The notes beneath the pieces are model-generated. The model was not told the origin of the DNA. It ran no database searches and saw only the letters and a list, made by a program, of their open reading frames with translations. From the NCBI RefSeq assembly GCF_900110925.1, contig NZ_FOFP01000005.1:254581-318580 (forward strand): 64,000 nucleotides of DNA. The letters are read 5' to 3'. The position numbers were made by a program, and so were the translations under genes. Source of the DNA: Pseudomonas cuatrocienegasensis. GTDB taxonomy: Bacteria > Pseudomonadota > Gammaproteobacteria > Pseudomonadales > Pseudomonadaceae. Below are positions 20,798 through 29,408 of the stretch, in pieces (positions within the stretch are counted from its first letter, which is position 1; each line of letters begins with the position of its first letter).

Positions 20798-21487
20798 TCA
20801 AGCCTGGCTGTCGTCGCCCGCGCTCATCACCAGGGGACGGACCTTCTGCAGCTGGGTCTCCAGCGAATAGGTCATGCTCGATGCCATGGAGAAGAAGGTC
20901 AGAAACGCCTTCAGATTGGAATCGCCCTCGCAGGTGGCGTGGATGCGCTGCCAGAACGCCTGGTTGACCAGTTGCAATTGCTCGAACATGCGCACCAACC
21001 CCTTGAGCTCCCAATCGGCATGCCGCCCTTCGCGGGCATTGAAATACTGGCGCGCCAGATAAAGGGAGAACGCCCGCAGGATAAACTCCTGATTGGTAGC
21101 AAATGGCAGATGCTGCTGCGCCATGGGCTTGAGCGTGCGCAGCACCGGACAGCCACTGGTGGCCATGATCACCCCCAGCAGCGCACGCAGCCCTTCTTCC
21201 AGCCCGACTTGCTTGGTGTATTCACGCTCTGGCGTACGCACCCGTACCCAGGCGCGCTTGAACGCAGGCAAACCGCGGAAATCTTCAATCACCCGATGCA
21301 GGTCAACCGCCGCCGGGCAATGACTATGGTCAGCCTGACTGAGCGGGCAGTTACTGCACTGCTGATAAGCCAGACGCGTCCAGGCTGGCGCAGCCTGTGC
21401 TACTTCAGCGTCATAGACGCGGTCGAGTTGGATGCGATAGTCGAAAGCGTGCTCATCATCCAGGGTGATGCGGTAATCGATAGCCAT
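20798..21487 (-). CDS. conserved protein with CxxCP...CP...CP cysteine pattern, possible metal/Fe-S binder
   Basis: A 229-aa cytosolic protein I cannot assign to a characterised family. The N-terminal 30 residues form a beta hairpin (MAIDYRITLDDEHAFDYRIQLD). It then carries Cys44-x2-Cys47-Pro, Cys57-Pro with His54/His56 nearby, and Cys113-Pro in ATSGCPVLRTL; three of these are Cys-Pro pairs. The rest is helical (VIEDFRGLPAFKRAW, ELKGLVRMFEQLQLVNQAFWQ). The four-Cys pattern would suit an Fe-S cluster or zinc site, but that is inference. It is convergent with the Usp gene and 47 bp downstream of uup in the same direction, so read-through from uup is possible. Confidence 0.8.
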   Translation of the reverse strand: MAIDYRITLDDEHAFDYRIQLDRVYDAEVAQAAPAWTRLAYQQCSNCPLSQADHSHCPAAVDLHRVIEDFRGLPAFKRAWVRVRTPEREYTKQVGLEEGLRALLGVIMATSGCPVLRTLKPMAQQHLPFATNQEFILRAFSLYLARQYFNAREGRHADWELKGLVRMFEQLQLVNQAFWQRIHATCEGDSNLKAFLTFFSMASSMTYSLETQLQKVRPLVMSAGDDSQA

Positions 21488-21534
21488 GCTCGTTCTGCCC
21501 GACCTCGTTGATGCGCGTGCAGCACGCGCCGCTA

Positions 21535-23457
21535 TTAGCCTTCCAGCTCTGCCCAGCGCTCAACCAACTGATCGAGCTGAGCCTGCTGCGCGTCGAGCTC
21601 AGCCAACACCGCAGCACTTTGCTCGGCCGCCTGTTGGTAGAAGGATGGCTCGGCAATCTGTGTCTGCAAGCGGGCGATCGACTGTTCAAGCGCATCGATC
21701 TGCCCAGGCATGGCTTCCAGCTCGCGCTGCAGCTTGTAACTGAGTTTCTTCTTCGCCGGCGCAACAGCTGCGGGCTCGGCCGCGACTGCGACGGTAGGCG
21801 CCTCAACCACAGCCGACGCCAGCTCAGGCTTGCCTGCCTTGCTCTCGCCAACACCCAGCAGGCGAGGTGAACCGCCCTGGCGCAGCCAATCCTGATAACC
21901 GCCGACGTACTCGCGCACCCGACCCTCACCCTCAAAGACCAAGGTGCTGGTGACCACGTTATCGAGGAAGGCCCGGTCGTGGCTGACCATCAGCACGGTG
22001 CCCTGGAAGGTGAGCAACACTTCTTCGAGCAGCTCGAGGGTCTCCACATCCAGGTCGTTGGTTGGTTCGTCCAGCACCAGCAGGTTGGCCGGCTTGCTGA
22101 ACAACTTGGCCAACAGCAAGCGCGCACGCTCACCACCCGACAATGCCTTGACCGGCGTGCGCGCACGCTGCGGGCTGAACAGGAAGTCGCCGAGGTAGCT
22201 CAGCACATGACGGTTCTGCCCATCGATCTCGATAAAGTCGCGACCTTCGGCAACGTTGTCGATCACGGTCTTTTCCAGATCGAGTTGATGGCGCAACTGG
22301 TCGAAATACGCCACATCAATGCGCGTCCCTTCGGCCACTTTACCGCTGCTGGGTTGCAAGCCGCCGAGCATCAACTTGAGCAAGGTGGTTTTACCGGTGC
22401 CGTTGGCGCCAAGCAGACCGATGCGGTCGCCGCGCTGCAGCACCATGGAGAAATCCTTGACCAGGAACGGACCGCCCGGATGAGCAAAGCTGACGTTCTC
22501 CAGGACCATAACCTGCTTGCCGGATTTCTCTGCGGTGTCCAGCTGAATATTCGCCTTGCCGGTGCGCTCCCGGCGTTCGCTACGCTCCACGCGCAGGGCC
22601 TTGAGAGCACGCACACGGCCTTCGTTACGGGTGCGGCGCGCCTTGATGCCCTGACGAATCCACACTTCTTCCTGGGCCAGCTTCTTGTCGAACAGGGCGT
22701 TGGCAGTTTCCTCGGCAGCCAGGGTGGCTTCCTTGTGCACCAGGAAACTGGCGTAATCGCCGTTCCAGTCGATCAAGCCGCCGCGATCCAGTTCGAGAAT
22801 GCGTGTGGCCAGGTTCTGCAAAAAGGAGCGGTCGTGGGTGATAAACAGCACGGCGCCCTGGAAGTCGACCAACGCTTCTTCCAACCAGGCGATAGCGCCG
22901 ATATCCAGGTGGTTGGTCGGTTCGTCGAGCAGCAGCAAATCCGGCTCGGAGACCAGCGCCTGGGCCAGCAGCACGCGGCGACGCCAGCCACCGGACAATT
23001 CTGCAAGGGTCTTGTCGGCCGGTAACTGCAGACGGCTCAGGGTGCTGTCGACCAGTTGCTGCAGGCGCCAGCCATCCCGGGCCTCGAGGTCCTGCTGAAC
23101 GTGCATCAGTTTGTTGAGGTCGTCTTCGGTGACGCAGTTCTGCGCCAGGTGATGATACTGGGCGAGCAGCTCGCCCACGCCATCGAGCCCCTGGGCGACG
23201 ACGTCGAACACCGTACGCTCGTCGGCCACCGGCAGTTCCTGGGGCAATTCGCCGATTTTCAGCCCCGGCGCGCGCCAGACCGAACCGTCATCGGGGTTCT
23301 GGTCACCCTTGACCAGCTTGAGCATGCTCGACTTGCCGGTGCCGTTGCGCCCGATGATGCACACCCGCTCACCCCGGGCGATCTGCCAGGACACCTTGTC
23401 CAGCAGCGGCATGGCGCCGTAGGCCAGGGAAACTTCGGTGAACTTGAGCAGGGTCAT
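21535..23457 (-). CDS. uup: ABC-F family ATPase Uup
   Basis: A cytosolic ABC-F protein with two ATPase modules, linked to ribosome function and to suppression of precise transposon excision. It has 640 aa from the ATG at 23457 (GAGGCG ribosome-binding site); an upstream open extension has no such site. Walker A GRNGTGKSS lies near 37-45 and signature LSGGWRRR near 150; the second module has GANGTGKTT and LSGGERARLLLAKL. The C-terminal 80 residues are a Lys/Glu/Gln-rich coiled coil (ELEAMPGQIDALEQSIARLQ) typical of Uup rather than EttA, which lacks it. Confidence 0.94.
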   Translation of the reverse strand: MTLLKFTEVSLAYGAMPLLDKVSWQIARGERVCIIGRNGTGKSSMLKLVKGDQNPDDGSVWRAPGLKIGELPQELPVADERTVFDVVAQGLDGVGELLAQYHHLAQNCVTEDDLNKLMHVQQDLEARDGWRLQQLVDSTLSRLQLPADKTLAELSGGWRRRVLLAQALVSEPDLLLLDEPTNHLDIGAIAWLEEALVDFQGAVLFITHDRSFLQNLATRILELDRGGLIDWNGDYASFLVHKEATLAAEETANALFDKKLAQEEVWIRQGIKARRTRNEGRVRALKALRVERSERRERTGKANIQLDTAEKSGKQVMVLENVSFAHPGGPFLVKDFSMVLQRGDRIGLLGANGTGKTTLLKLMLGGLQPSSGKVAEGTRIDVAYFDQLRHQLDLEKTVIDNVAEGRDFIEIDGQNRHVLSYLGDFLFSPQRARTPVKALSGGERARLLLAKLFSKPANLLVLDEPTNDLDVETLELLEEVLLTFQGTVLMVSHDRAFLDNVVTSTLVFEGEGRVREYVGGYQDWLRQGGSPRLLGVGESKAGKPELASAVVEAPTVAVAAEPAAVAPAKKKLSYKLQRELEAMPGQIDALEQSIARLQTQIAEPSFYQQAAEQSAAVLAELDAQQAQLDQLVERWAELEG

Positions 23458-23816
23458 GATACGCCTCGACGGTACGGCAGCGGCTGGCCAGGCCTGTAAC
23501 CGACAAGGACCGGGCACGGCAGGCGCTGCGAAAAACGGTTCTGCCAACGCACGTACGCGGCAAAAAACTGGGCGCGCATTCTAACCGACTTGAGGCCATC
23601 GATTGCGGCAATTTTCAAGCGGCCTGAGCCGTCGATCACGGTTGCAAGAACATCCACACGCCTACCCTCGCGCTGTGCAAGCCGATAGCCGCGGCAACAA
23701 ACCCTAACACCCATGAACCGCGCTACGGGTTCCACCCGCCGCCTGCAAAGGGCTAAGCTAGAGATCTGAAGCGCCTGTGTTTTATCGGCGCGCCATTCGT
23801 TCAAAATGGAAGTGTC

Positions 23817-25742
23817 ATGCGCGGTCGTCTGCTCAGCCTGTTGTCCTGTTTACTCTTTACTGCCACGGCAGCATCCGCCCAGGCTGCCAGTCTGACCCAG
23901 CAACGTCAGTATTACGATGAAGCCAAGGCCGCCCTGGCCAAAGGCGACAAAGGCCCTTACCTACGCTATGCCGATGCTCTGCGCGACTACCCGCTAACGC
24001 CGCACCTGGCCTACGACGAGCTCACCGCTCGTCTGAAATGGGCCAGCAATGAAGAAATCGAAACCTTCCTTGCCCAGCACGGCGACCTGCCCCAAGCCAA
24101 CTGGATGAAACTGCGCTGGCTGCGCTGGCTGGCCGAACGCGGCGACTGGCAAACCTTCGCCCGCTACTACGATCCAAGCCTCAATTTCACCGAACTCGAC
24201 TGCCTCAACGGCCAGTACCTGCTGGGCCACGGCAAGACCGCCGAAGGTTTTGCCGCCGCCGAGAAACTCTGGCTGGTGGGTAAATCCCAGCCCGACGCCT
24301 GCGACCGTCTGTTCGATCAGTGGGCGGCGCAAGGGCAGTTGACTGAGACGCGCCGCTGGCAGCGCATCAAGCTGGCGGCGGAAGCACGCAATTATGGCTT
24401 GGCCACCCACTTGGCCAAGGGCCTCAGCAGCCTGGGGCCGCGTGCCAGCCTGCTGATCGAAGTAGCCCAGAAGCCAGCGTTGCTGAACCAGACCGCTCGC
24501 TTTACCCCGGCCGATGAGGCCATGGCCGATGTTGTCAGCCTGGGGCTGCGTCGTCTGGCCCGCCAGGATCCGGAAAAAGCCCTTAGTCTGCTCGATAACT
24601 ACGCCACGCGCATGCGCTTCTCCAGCGAGGAGCAGGTTGCCATTGCCCGAGAAGTCGGCCTCACCCTGGCACGTCGCTTCGACGAACGCGCCCTGCCGAT
24701 CATGGCCAAGTACGACCCTCAACTGCGTGACAACACGGTCAGCGAATGGCGTGCACGTTTGCTGTTGCGCCTGGGCCGCTGGGACGAGGTTTATCAGTTG
24801 ACCCAGCGCATGCCTGCCGAGTTGGGGCAGACCAACCGCTGGCGCTACTGGCAGGCACGCAGCCTGCAACTGGCGCAGCCAGGCAATAACGCAGCACAGG
24901 CGCTTTACCGCGACCTGTCGCTGGAGCGCGATTTCTACGGCTTTATGGCCGCCGATCAGGTCAAGGCGCCCTACTCCCTGAAAAACCAGCCCTTGGCCCT
25001 GTCCCCCAAGATTATCCAACGCGTGCGCAACGCGCCGGGCATTCGCCGGGCGATGGAGTTTCACGATCGTGGTCAGGTGGTCGACGCACGGCGCGAGTGG
25101 TATCACGCGAGCCGGCATTTCGACCGCGACGAGCTGGTCGCCCAGGCGCGCCTGGCCTATGACATGCAGTGGTACTTCCCGGCTATCCGCACCATCAGCC
25201 AGGCCAAATACTGGGACGACCTGGAAGTCCGCTTCCCCATGGCCTACCGCGAGCCGCTGACCAGCGAAGCGAAGAAACGCGGCCTGACCTCAAGCTGGGT
25301 CTTTGCCATCACCCGCCAGGAAAGCGCGTTTATGGCCGACGCCCGCTCGCATGTCGGCGCCACTGGACTTATGCAACTGATGCCGGCGACCGCCAAGGAA
25401 ACCGCCAAGCGCTTCGACATCCCCTTCAGCAACCCGAACAACACCCTGCTGCCGAGCGTCAATATCCAGCTCGGCACAGCCTACCTCAGCCAGATTTATG
25501 GCCAGTTCAATGGCAATCGGGTTCTCGCTTCAGCCGCCTACAACGCAGGCCCAGGCCGAGTGCGCCAGTGGCTGCGTGGCGCCGACCACCTGCCCTATGA
25601 CGTCTGGGTGGAAAATATCCCGTTCGACGAGACCCGCCAATACGTGCAGAACGTGCTGTCCTACGCGGTGATCTACGGCGATAAGCTGAATACGCCGCAG
25701 CCGCTGATTGGTTGGCACGAGCGCTATTTCGACGGTCAGTAA
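23817..25742 (+). CDS. slt: soluble lytic murein transglycosylase
   Basis: Periplasmic exolytic transglycosylase that cleaves the MurNAc-GlcNAc bond forming 1,6-anhydromuramyl products. The 641-aa protein has a signal peptide (MRGRLLSLLSCLLFTATAASAQA), a long helical superhelix (U and L domains, about 30-470) and a C-terminal GH23 domain with catalytic Glu near residue 502 in TRQESAFM, then GATGLMQLMPATAK and SAAYNAGPGRVRQWL. GGAAG precedes the ATG. Its products feed the recycling pathway to which nagZ belongs. Confidence 0.96.
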   Translation: MRGRLLSLLSCLLFTATAASAQAASLTQQRQYYDEAKAALAKGDKGPYLRYADALRDYPLTPHLAYDELTARLKWASNEEIETFLAQHGDLPQANWMKLRWLRWLAERGDWQTFARYYDPSLNFTELDCLNGQYLLGHGKTAEGFAAAEKLWLVGKSQPDACDRLFDQWAAQGQLTETRRWQRIKLAAEARNYGLATHLAKGLSSLGPRASLLIEVAQKPALLNQTARFTPADEAMADVVSLGLRRLARQDPEKALSLLDNYATRMRFSSEEQVAIAREVGLTLARRFDERALPIMAKYDPQLRDNTVSEWRARLLLRLGRWDEVYQLTQRMPAELGQTNRWRYWQARSLQLAQPGNNAAQALYRDLSLERDFYGFMAADQVKAPYSLKNQPLALSPKIIQRVRNAPGIRRAMEFHDRGQVVDARREWYHASRHFDRDELVAQARLAYDMQWYFPAIRTISQAKYWDDLEVRFPMAYREPLTSEAKKRGLTSSWVFAITRQESAFMADARSHVGATGLMQLMPATAKETAKRFDIPFSNPNNTLLPSVNIQLGTAYLSQIYGQFNGNRVLASAAYNAGPGRVRQWLRGADHLPYDVWVENIPFDETRQYVQNVLSYAVIYGDKLNTPQPLIGWHERYFDGQ

Positions 25743-25757
25743 ACCGATGCCCAGCTG

Positions 25758-25832
25758 CGTAGGAGCGAATTTATTTGCGATTGTGCCGCGAGTTAAGCGA
25801 ATAAAGGCTGGGCGCGCCCTTCGGTCCTACAG
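25758..25832 (+). repeat. dispersed extragenic repeat, family A, copy 2
   Basis: About 75 bp from CGTAGGAGCGAATTTATT to GGTCCTACAG, located 15 bp after slt. The ends (GTAGGA / TCCTAC) are inverted repeats and GGGCGCGCCC is an internal palindrome. The reverse complement of 11384-11449 aligns with it. It may double as the slt terminator. Confidence 0.7.
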
Positions 25833-25936
25833 GTATGCAACAGCCAGTTGGGAGATAGTGTCGAAACACCGGGCTGTTGCCGCCTCGTCATACGTGCGTT
25901 GCCGAGAACCAAACGTCAACAGCCCCAGTAGAGCGC

Positions 25937-26743
25937 TCAGGCCAGCACCTCAACCGACGCCCCAAGTTGCAGTTCACCCTCTCCGCAGGCGATGAGGTTC
26001 TGCCCGAAATACACCTGACCTTCCCGCTCCCGGTAACCTTTGAGGGTCGCCAGGGGCTCACGAGCGGGATGGCGCTCACCCGTACCAGGGTCGAGTGTGG
26101 TGATGATGCAACGCGAGCAAGGCTTGACCACTCGAAACTCCAGGGTGCCGATGCGAATACGCTGCCAGCCGTCTTCCGCATAGGCGTCGGCACCGCTGAT
26201 CAGCAGGTTGGGACGAAAGCGTTCAACCGGCAAAATCTGGCCGACGCGTGTCGACAAATCGTCCAGCGAGCCCTGGTTCAGCAGGAGCAACGGAAAACCA
26301 TCGCTAAAAGCCACACGCTCACCGACCTCGGCGTAACCCGTATCCACCTGTACCCCTTCATCAGTGGGCATATACACCAGGCGACAGGGGCGCTCCAGCC
26401 ACTGGCTTAACCAGGCTGCGGCAGCCTCCCCGGCATCGGGCACGCGCAAGCTCTCGCGCCAGATAATCACCCCAGTACGCGGTGCCTGCTCGTCAGGTCG
26501 GGCAACCCGTAGCTCAGGCATACCGGGCGCCTGCAGGCACAGGTGCTGCGCATCAACCCAGAGCGCCGACAGCTGAGTCATTTGCGGCAGCAGACGCTGA
26601 GTGATGAAGCGCCCATTCTGCGCATCGACTACCATCCAGCGACGATCACCGACGATACCCAGCGCATCGAGCCGCGCACTGGCCAGCGCTTCGCCGCGAG
26701 CGGACTTCAGTGGATAGCGATACAACCCGGAGAGATGCAGCAT
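25937..26743 (-). CDS. MOSC domain protein (YcbX-like)
   Basis: A 268-aa cytosolic protein with an N-terminal MOSC beta-barrel domain (LSGLYRYPLKSARGE ... GDRRWMVVDAQNGRFITQR) and a C-terminal MOSC domain (about 125-266) with the cofactor Cys in VVKPCSRCIITTLDPGTGE. MOSC proteins bind molybdenum cofactor; E. coli YcbX detoxifies N-hydroxylated bases. It lacks the C-terminal ferredoxin domain of YcbX. Cofactor-synthesis genes (moeA, moaB, mobA) lie 4-6 kb to the right. Its ATG overlaps the start codon of the divergent lipoprotein gene. Confidence 0.9.
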   Translation of the reverse strand: MLHLSGLYRYPLKSARGEALASARLDALGIVGDRRWMVVDAQNGRFITQRLLPQMTQLSALWVDAQHLCLQAPGMPELRVARPDEQAPRTGVIIWRESLRVPDAGEAAAAWLSQWLERPCRLVYMPTDEGVQVDTGYAEVGERVAFSDGFPLLLLNQGSLDDLSTRVGQILPVERFRPNLLISGADAYAEDGWQRIRIGTLEFRVVKPCSRCIITTLDPGTGERHPAREPLATLKGYREREGQVYFGQNLIACGEGELQLGASVEVLA

Positions 26744-27242
26744 GTCCCAACCTTCTTGTTGGCAAAACGTCGTTATACGGGCCCGTTCGCGTGCTCACAA
26801 GCCTGCCACTCTGATTGCCGCCACCCTGCTCCTGAGTGCCTGCAGCGGCAGCCCACCCGAACACCTGGGCGTACACAATGGTCGCCTGGCCGCTTGCCCC
26901 CCATCGCCCAACTGCGTCAGCAGCCAGGCCGAAACACCCGCACAGCAGATCGCTCCACTGGCGTTGCATGGCACATCCGAACAGACCCAGGCACGGTTGC
27001 GTGAAATAGTCCAGCAAACGCCTCGGGCTCGCCTGATCGCAGACGAGCCAGGCTACCTGCGTGCCGAGTACAGCAGCCGCCTGATGCGCTTCGTCGATGA
27101 TGTGGAATTGCTGATCGGCGCGGATGCCGTGCAGGTGCGCTCGGCATCACGCTTGGGATATTCGGACCTAGGCGTCAACCGGGAACGAATCGAGGCGCTG
27201 CGCCAGACACTGGCGCAGCAGGCAGAGGCTTACTCGGAGTAG
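26742..27242 (+). CDS. DUF1499 family lipoprotein
   Basis: A 166-aa protein with an N-terminal hydrophobic segment ending in a lipobox (LLLSAC, Cys about residue 33), then the DUF1499 pattern: CPPSPNCVSSQAE near the start, ALRE-like core, YLRAEYSSRLMRFVDDVELLI and the C-terminal SRLGYSDLGVNRERIEALR. Probably a membrane-anchored lipoprotein; the family's function is unknown. GGAGAG lies upstream of the ATG. The start overlaps that of the MOSC gene on the other strand (CATG at 26741-26744), and its 3' end overlaps the convergent cheV gene by 13 bp. Confidence 0.85.
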   Translation: MSQPSCWQNVVIRARSRAHKPATLIAATLLLSACSGSPPEHLGVHNGRLAACPPSPNCVSSQAETPAQQIAPLALHGTSEQTQARLREIVQQTPRARLIADEPGYLRAEYSSRLMRFVDDVELLIGADAVQVRSASRLGYSDLGVNRERIEALRQTLAQQAEAYSE

Positions 27243-28162
27243 TCCAGGCGCAGGCGCTCACGGACCATGTCGACCAGCTTGTCGGGCTGAAACTTGGACA
27301 GGAAATTATCGCAGCCGACCTTTTTCACCATGGCTTCGTTGAAGCTACCGGAGAGAGATGTATGCAGTACCACGTAGAGGTCTTTGAGGCGTGAGTCCTG
27401 GCGAATTTCCGTGGTCAGGCGATAGCCGTCCATTTCCGGCATTTCCGCATCGGTGATGACCATCAGCAGCTTGTCGGTCATCACTTCACCACTGTCAGCC
27501 CAGCTTTTCAGCTGGTTCAACGCCTTGAGCCCGTCAGTGGCCACATGCAGTTTCAGGCCCAACTGGGAGAGGGTGTCGCGCAACTGCATCAGCGCCACAC
27601 TGGAGTCGTCGACCAACAGCACTTCACGGCCCTTGGCATGTTCGAGCAGCGGGTCAGCCAGGCGATCCCCGGAAATCTTCACGTTGTAGGGCACGATTTC
27701 GGCGAGCACCTTCTCCACATCGATGATTTCCACCAATTGATCTTCGACCTTGGTGATCGCCGTCAGGTAGTGCTGGCGACCCGCGCCACCAGGCGGTGGC
27801 AGGATCGACTCCCAGTTGAGGTTGAGAATACGGTCCACCCCACCCACCAGAAACGCCTGGATCGAACGGTTGTACTCAGTGACGATGATGGTACTGCGCT
27901 CATCCGGAACGATCGGGCGCATGCCAATGGCCTGGGACAGATCGATGACCGGCAAGGTCTGCCCACGCAGGTTGACCACGCCGCAGACGAAACGATGGCG
28001 ATGCGGCATTAGCGTGAGCTTGGGCATCTGCAGGACTTCCTGCACCTTGAACACGTTGATTGCGAACAACTGCCGCCCCGCCAGACGAAACATCAGGATT
28101 TCCAGGCGGTTCTCACCCACCAGCTGGGTGCGTTGGTCAACTGAGTCGAGAATACCGGCCAT
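27230..28162 (-). CDS. cheV: chemotaxis coupling/response-regulator protein CheV (copy 1)
   Basis: CheV couples chemoreceptors to CheA and carries its own receiver. The 310-aa protein (MAGILDSVDQRTQLVGENRLE; ATG at 28162 with GGAG 6-7 bases upstream) has a CheW domain at about 15-165 (LFAINVFKVQEVLQMP, VVNLRGQTLPVIDLSQ). The receiver domain at about 185-308 has the acidic pair in VLLVDDSS and the phospho-acceptor Asp near 237 in VITDAEMPEMDGYRL, with Thr and Lys of VLHTSLSG and LSKFQPD. It looks functional. No other che genes are adjacent; a second CheV lies 5 kb away. Confidence 0.93.
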   Translation of the reverse strand: MAGILDSVDQRTQLVGENRLEILMFRLAGRQLFAINVFKVQEVLQMPKLTLMPHRHRFVCGVVNLRGQTLPVIDLSQAIGMRPIVPDERSTIIVTEYNRSIQAFLVGGVDRILNLNWESILPPPGGAGRQHYLTAITKVEDQLVEIIDVEKVLAEIVPYNVKISGDRLADPLLEHAKGREVLLVDDSSVALMQLRDTLSQLGLKLHVATDGLKALNQLKSWADSGEVMTDKLLMVITDAEMPEMDGYRLTTEIRQDSRLKDLYVVLHTSLSGSFNEAMVKKVGCDNFLSKFQPDKLVDMVRERLRLDYSE

Positions 28163-28250
28163 GGGGGGCTCCAAAAAGGGATAGATCTAGCTACGCCACG
28201 GGTTATCGGCCGTTCACAGCGTTACTGAAGTGCCATCATGCCTCAGGCGC

Positions 28251-29180
28251 TCACGCGTCACCAGTGAGGCCGAATCCGGATGCGTTAGCTTCTAGTAAAG
28301 GCGATTCTGAGGGTAGATGCACGCGCAGCGCTGCAGGATGGCAAGTAAAACGCATTGTCCGCGCCTGCATAGGTTCACCGTCGAGGTTAAGGTCCAGCCC
28401 TTCCGGGGCTTCGACCTCCAGCCACGGCAGGCGCGCACTGATGGCCACGCTGTCGACGCCATTGATCCCGCCCGAGACCAAGGTGCCGAGCGTACCCACC
28501 ACATCGGCAGCGGCCGGGATGATGCAGATATCGAGCAAGCCATCATTAACCGCCGCATGAGGACAAAGCACATGCCCTCCGCCCGCCTGACGCCCATTGC
28601 CAATACCCAGGGCAAGCACCTCACCCTCCCAGTGGAAGTCCGGGCCGTTGAATCGGGCAAAGGACGATTTGACCTCGGCGAAACGCGTCAGGCCAGTTAG
28701 CAGGTAGGCAGCGCCGCCCAGCACACGCTTGAGGTCTTCCGACGTATTGGCGGTCACGCTCGAGCCAAAGCCGCCAGTGGCCATATTGAGAAAGACCTGG
28801 CCGGCAATTTCACCCAGATCAATTGCCTGGGCCGGCTGGTCGAGCAGTGCCAACGCCTCCATTGGCTCCAGAGCAATGCCGGCGGCACGGGCGAAATCGT
28901 TGGCAGTCCCTAGCGGCAGCAGTGCCAGGCTGGTGTCGCTTTCGCTGCGCACCAGGGCTTCAGCCACCTCACGCAAGGTGCCATCCCCACCCCCGGCGAT
29001 CACCAAGGGATAACCATCGCGCACCGCCTCGTTGACCAGGCGGGCGGCATCTCCTCCTTCCCAGGTCAGCCGTACAGCCAGCTCCCAGCCGTCCTTGCGG
29101 CGCGCCATAACCGCTGCGCGCACCGCCTCATTGAGGGCCTGTTTACCATGCAGAATCAATAATGCCTTGCGCTCGTGCAT
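28251..29180 (-). CDS. yegS: YegS-type lipid kinase (diacylglycerol-kinase catalytic domain)
   Basis: Phosphorylates lipid substrates; E. coli YegS acts on phosphatidylglycerol in vitro. The 309-aa frame from ATG 29180 (GGGGAG site) shows the DAGK catalytic signature VIAGGGDGTLREVAEAL near 60-76 and the substrate loop LALLPLGTANDFARAAGI, and the C-terminal beta-sandwich with GIGNGRQAGGGHVLCPHA and LNLDGEPMQA. Cytoplasmic, probably membrane-associated. Monocistronic; the cheV gene follows in the same direction after an 88-bp gap. Confidence 0.92.
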   Translation of the reverse strand: MHERKALLILHGKQALNEAVRAAVMARRKDGWELAVRLTWEGGDAARLVNEAVRDGYPLVIAGGGDGTLREVAEALVRSESDTSLALLPLGTANDFARAAGIALEPMEALALLDQPAQAIDLGEIAGQVFLNMATGGFGSSVTANTSEDLKRVLGGAAYLLTGLTRFAEVKSSFARFNGPDFHWEGEVLALGIGNGRQAGGGHVLCPHAAVNDGLLDICIIPAAADVVGTLGTLVSGGINGVDSVAISARLPWLEVEAPEGLDLNLDGEPMQARTMRFTCHPAALRVHLPSESPLLEANASGFGLTGDA

Positions 29181-29290
29181 CGCCACTCCCCTGCCAGCCA
29201 ATGAACCCTTAGAGTCCGATTCAGGTCGATGACCTCCTATGCAGACAACGCCAGAGGGCAATTGTCACAGCAAGTCGCCCACCTGAAACA

Positions 29291-29348
29291 TCTACCAAGT
29301 AGATATATAAGGCGGAATATTTACCATTTTTATCAATTAAAAATTGAT
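29291..29348. promoter_or_regulatory. two palindromes in an AT-rich patch upstream of the pirin gene
   Basis: A 13-bp palindrome TCTAC-CAA-GTAGA (29291-29303) and a 17-bp one ATCAATT-AAA-AATTGAT (29332-29348) lie 60-118 bp before the pirin ATG, in the most AT-rich stretch of this neighbourhood. They look like operator or activator sites; the regulator is unknown. Confidence 0.5.
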
Positions 29349-29408
29349 GGATTATGCCTACCATCACGACCGATCACTTCAACGGTCACTCACAACGAGA
29401 CTACTACC

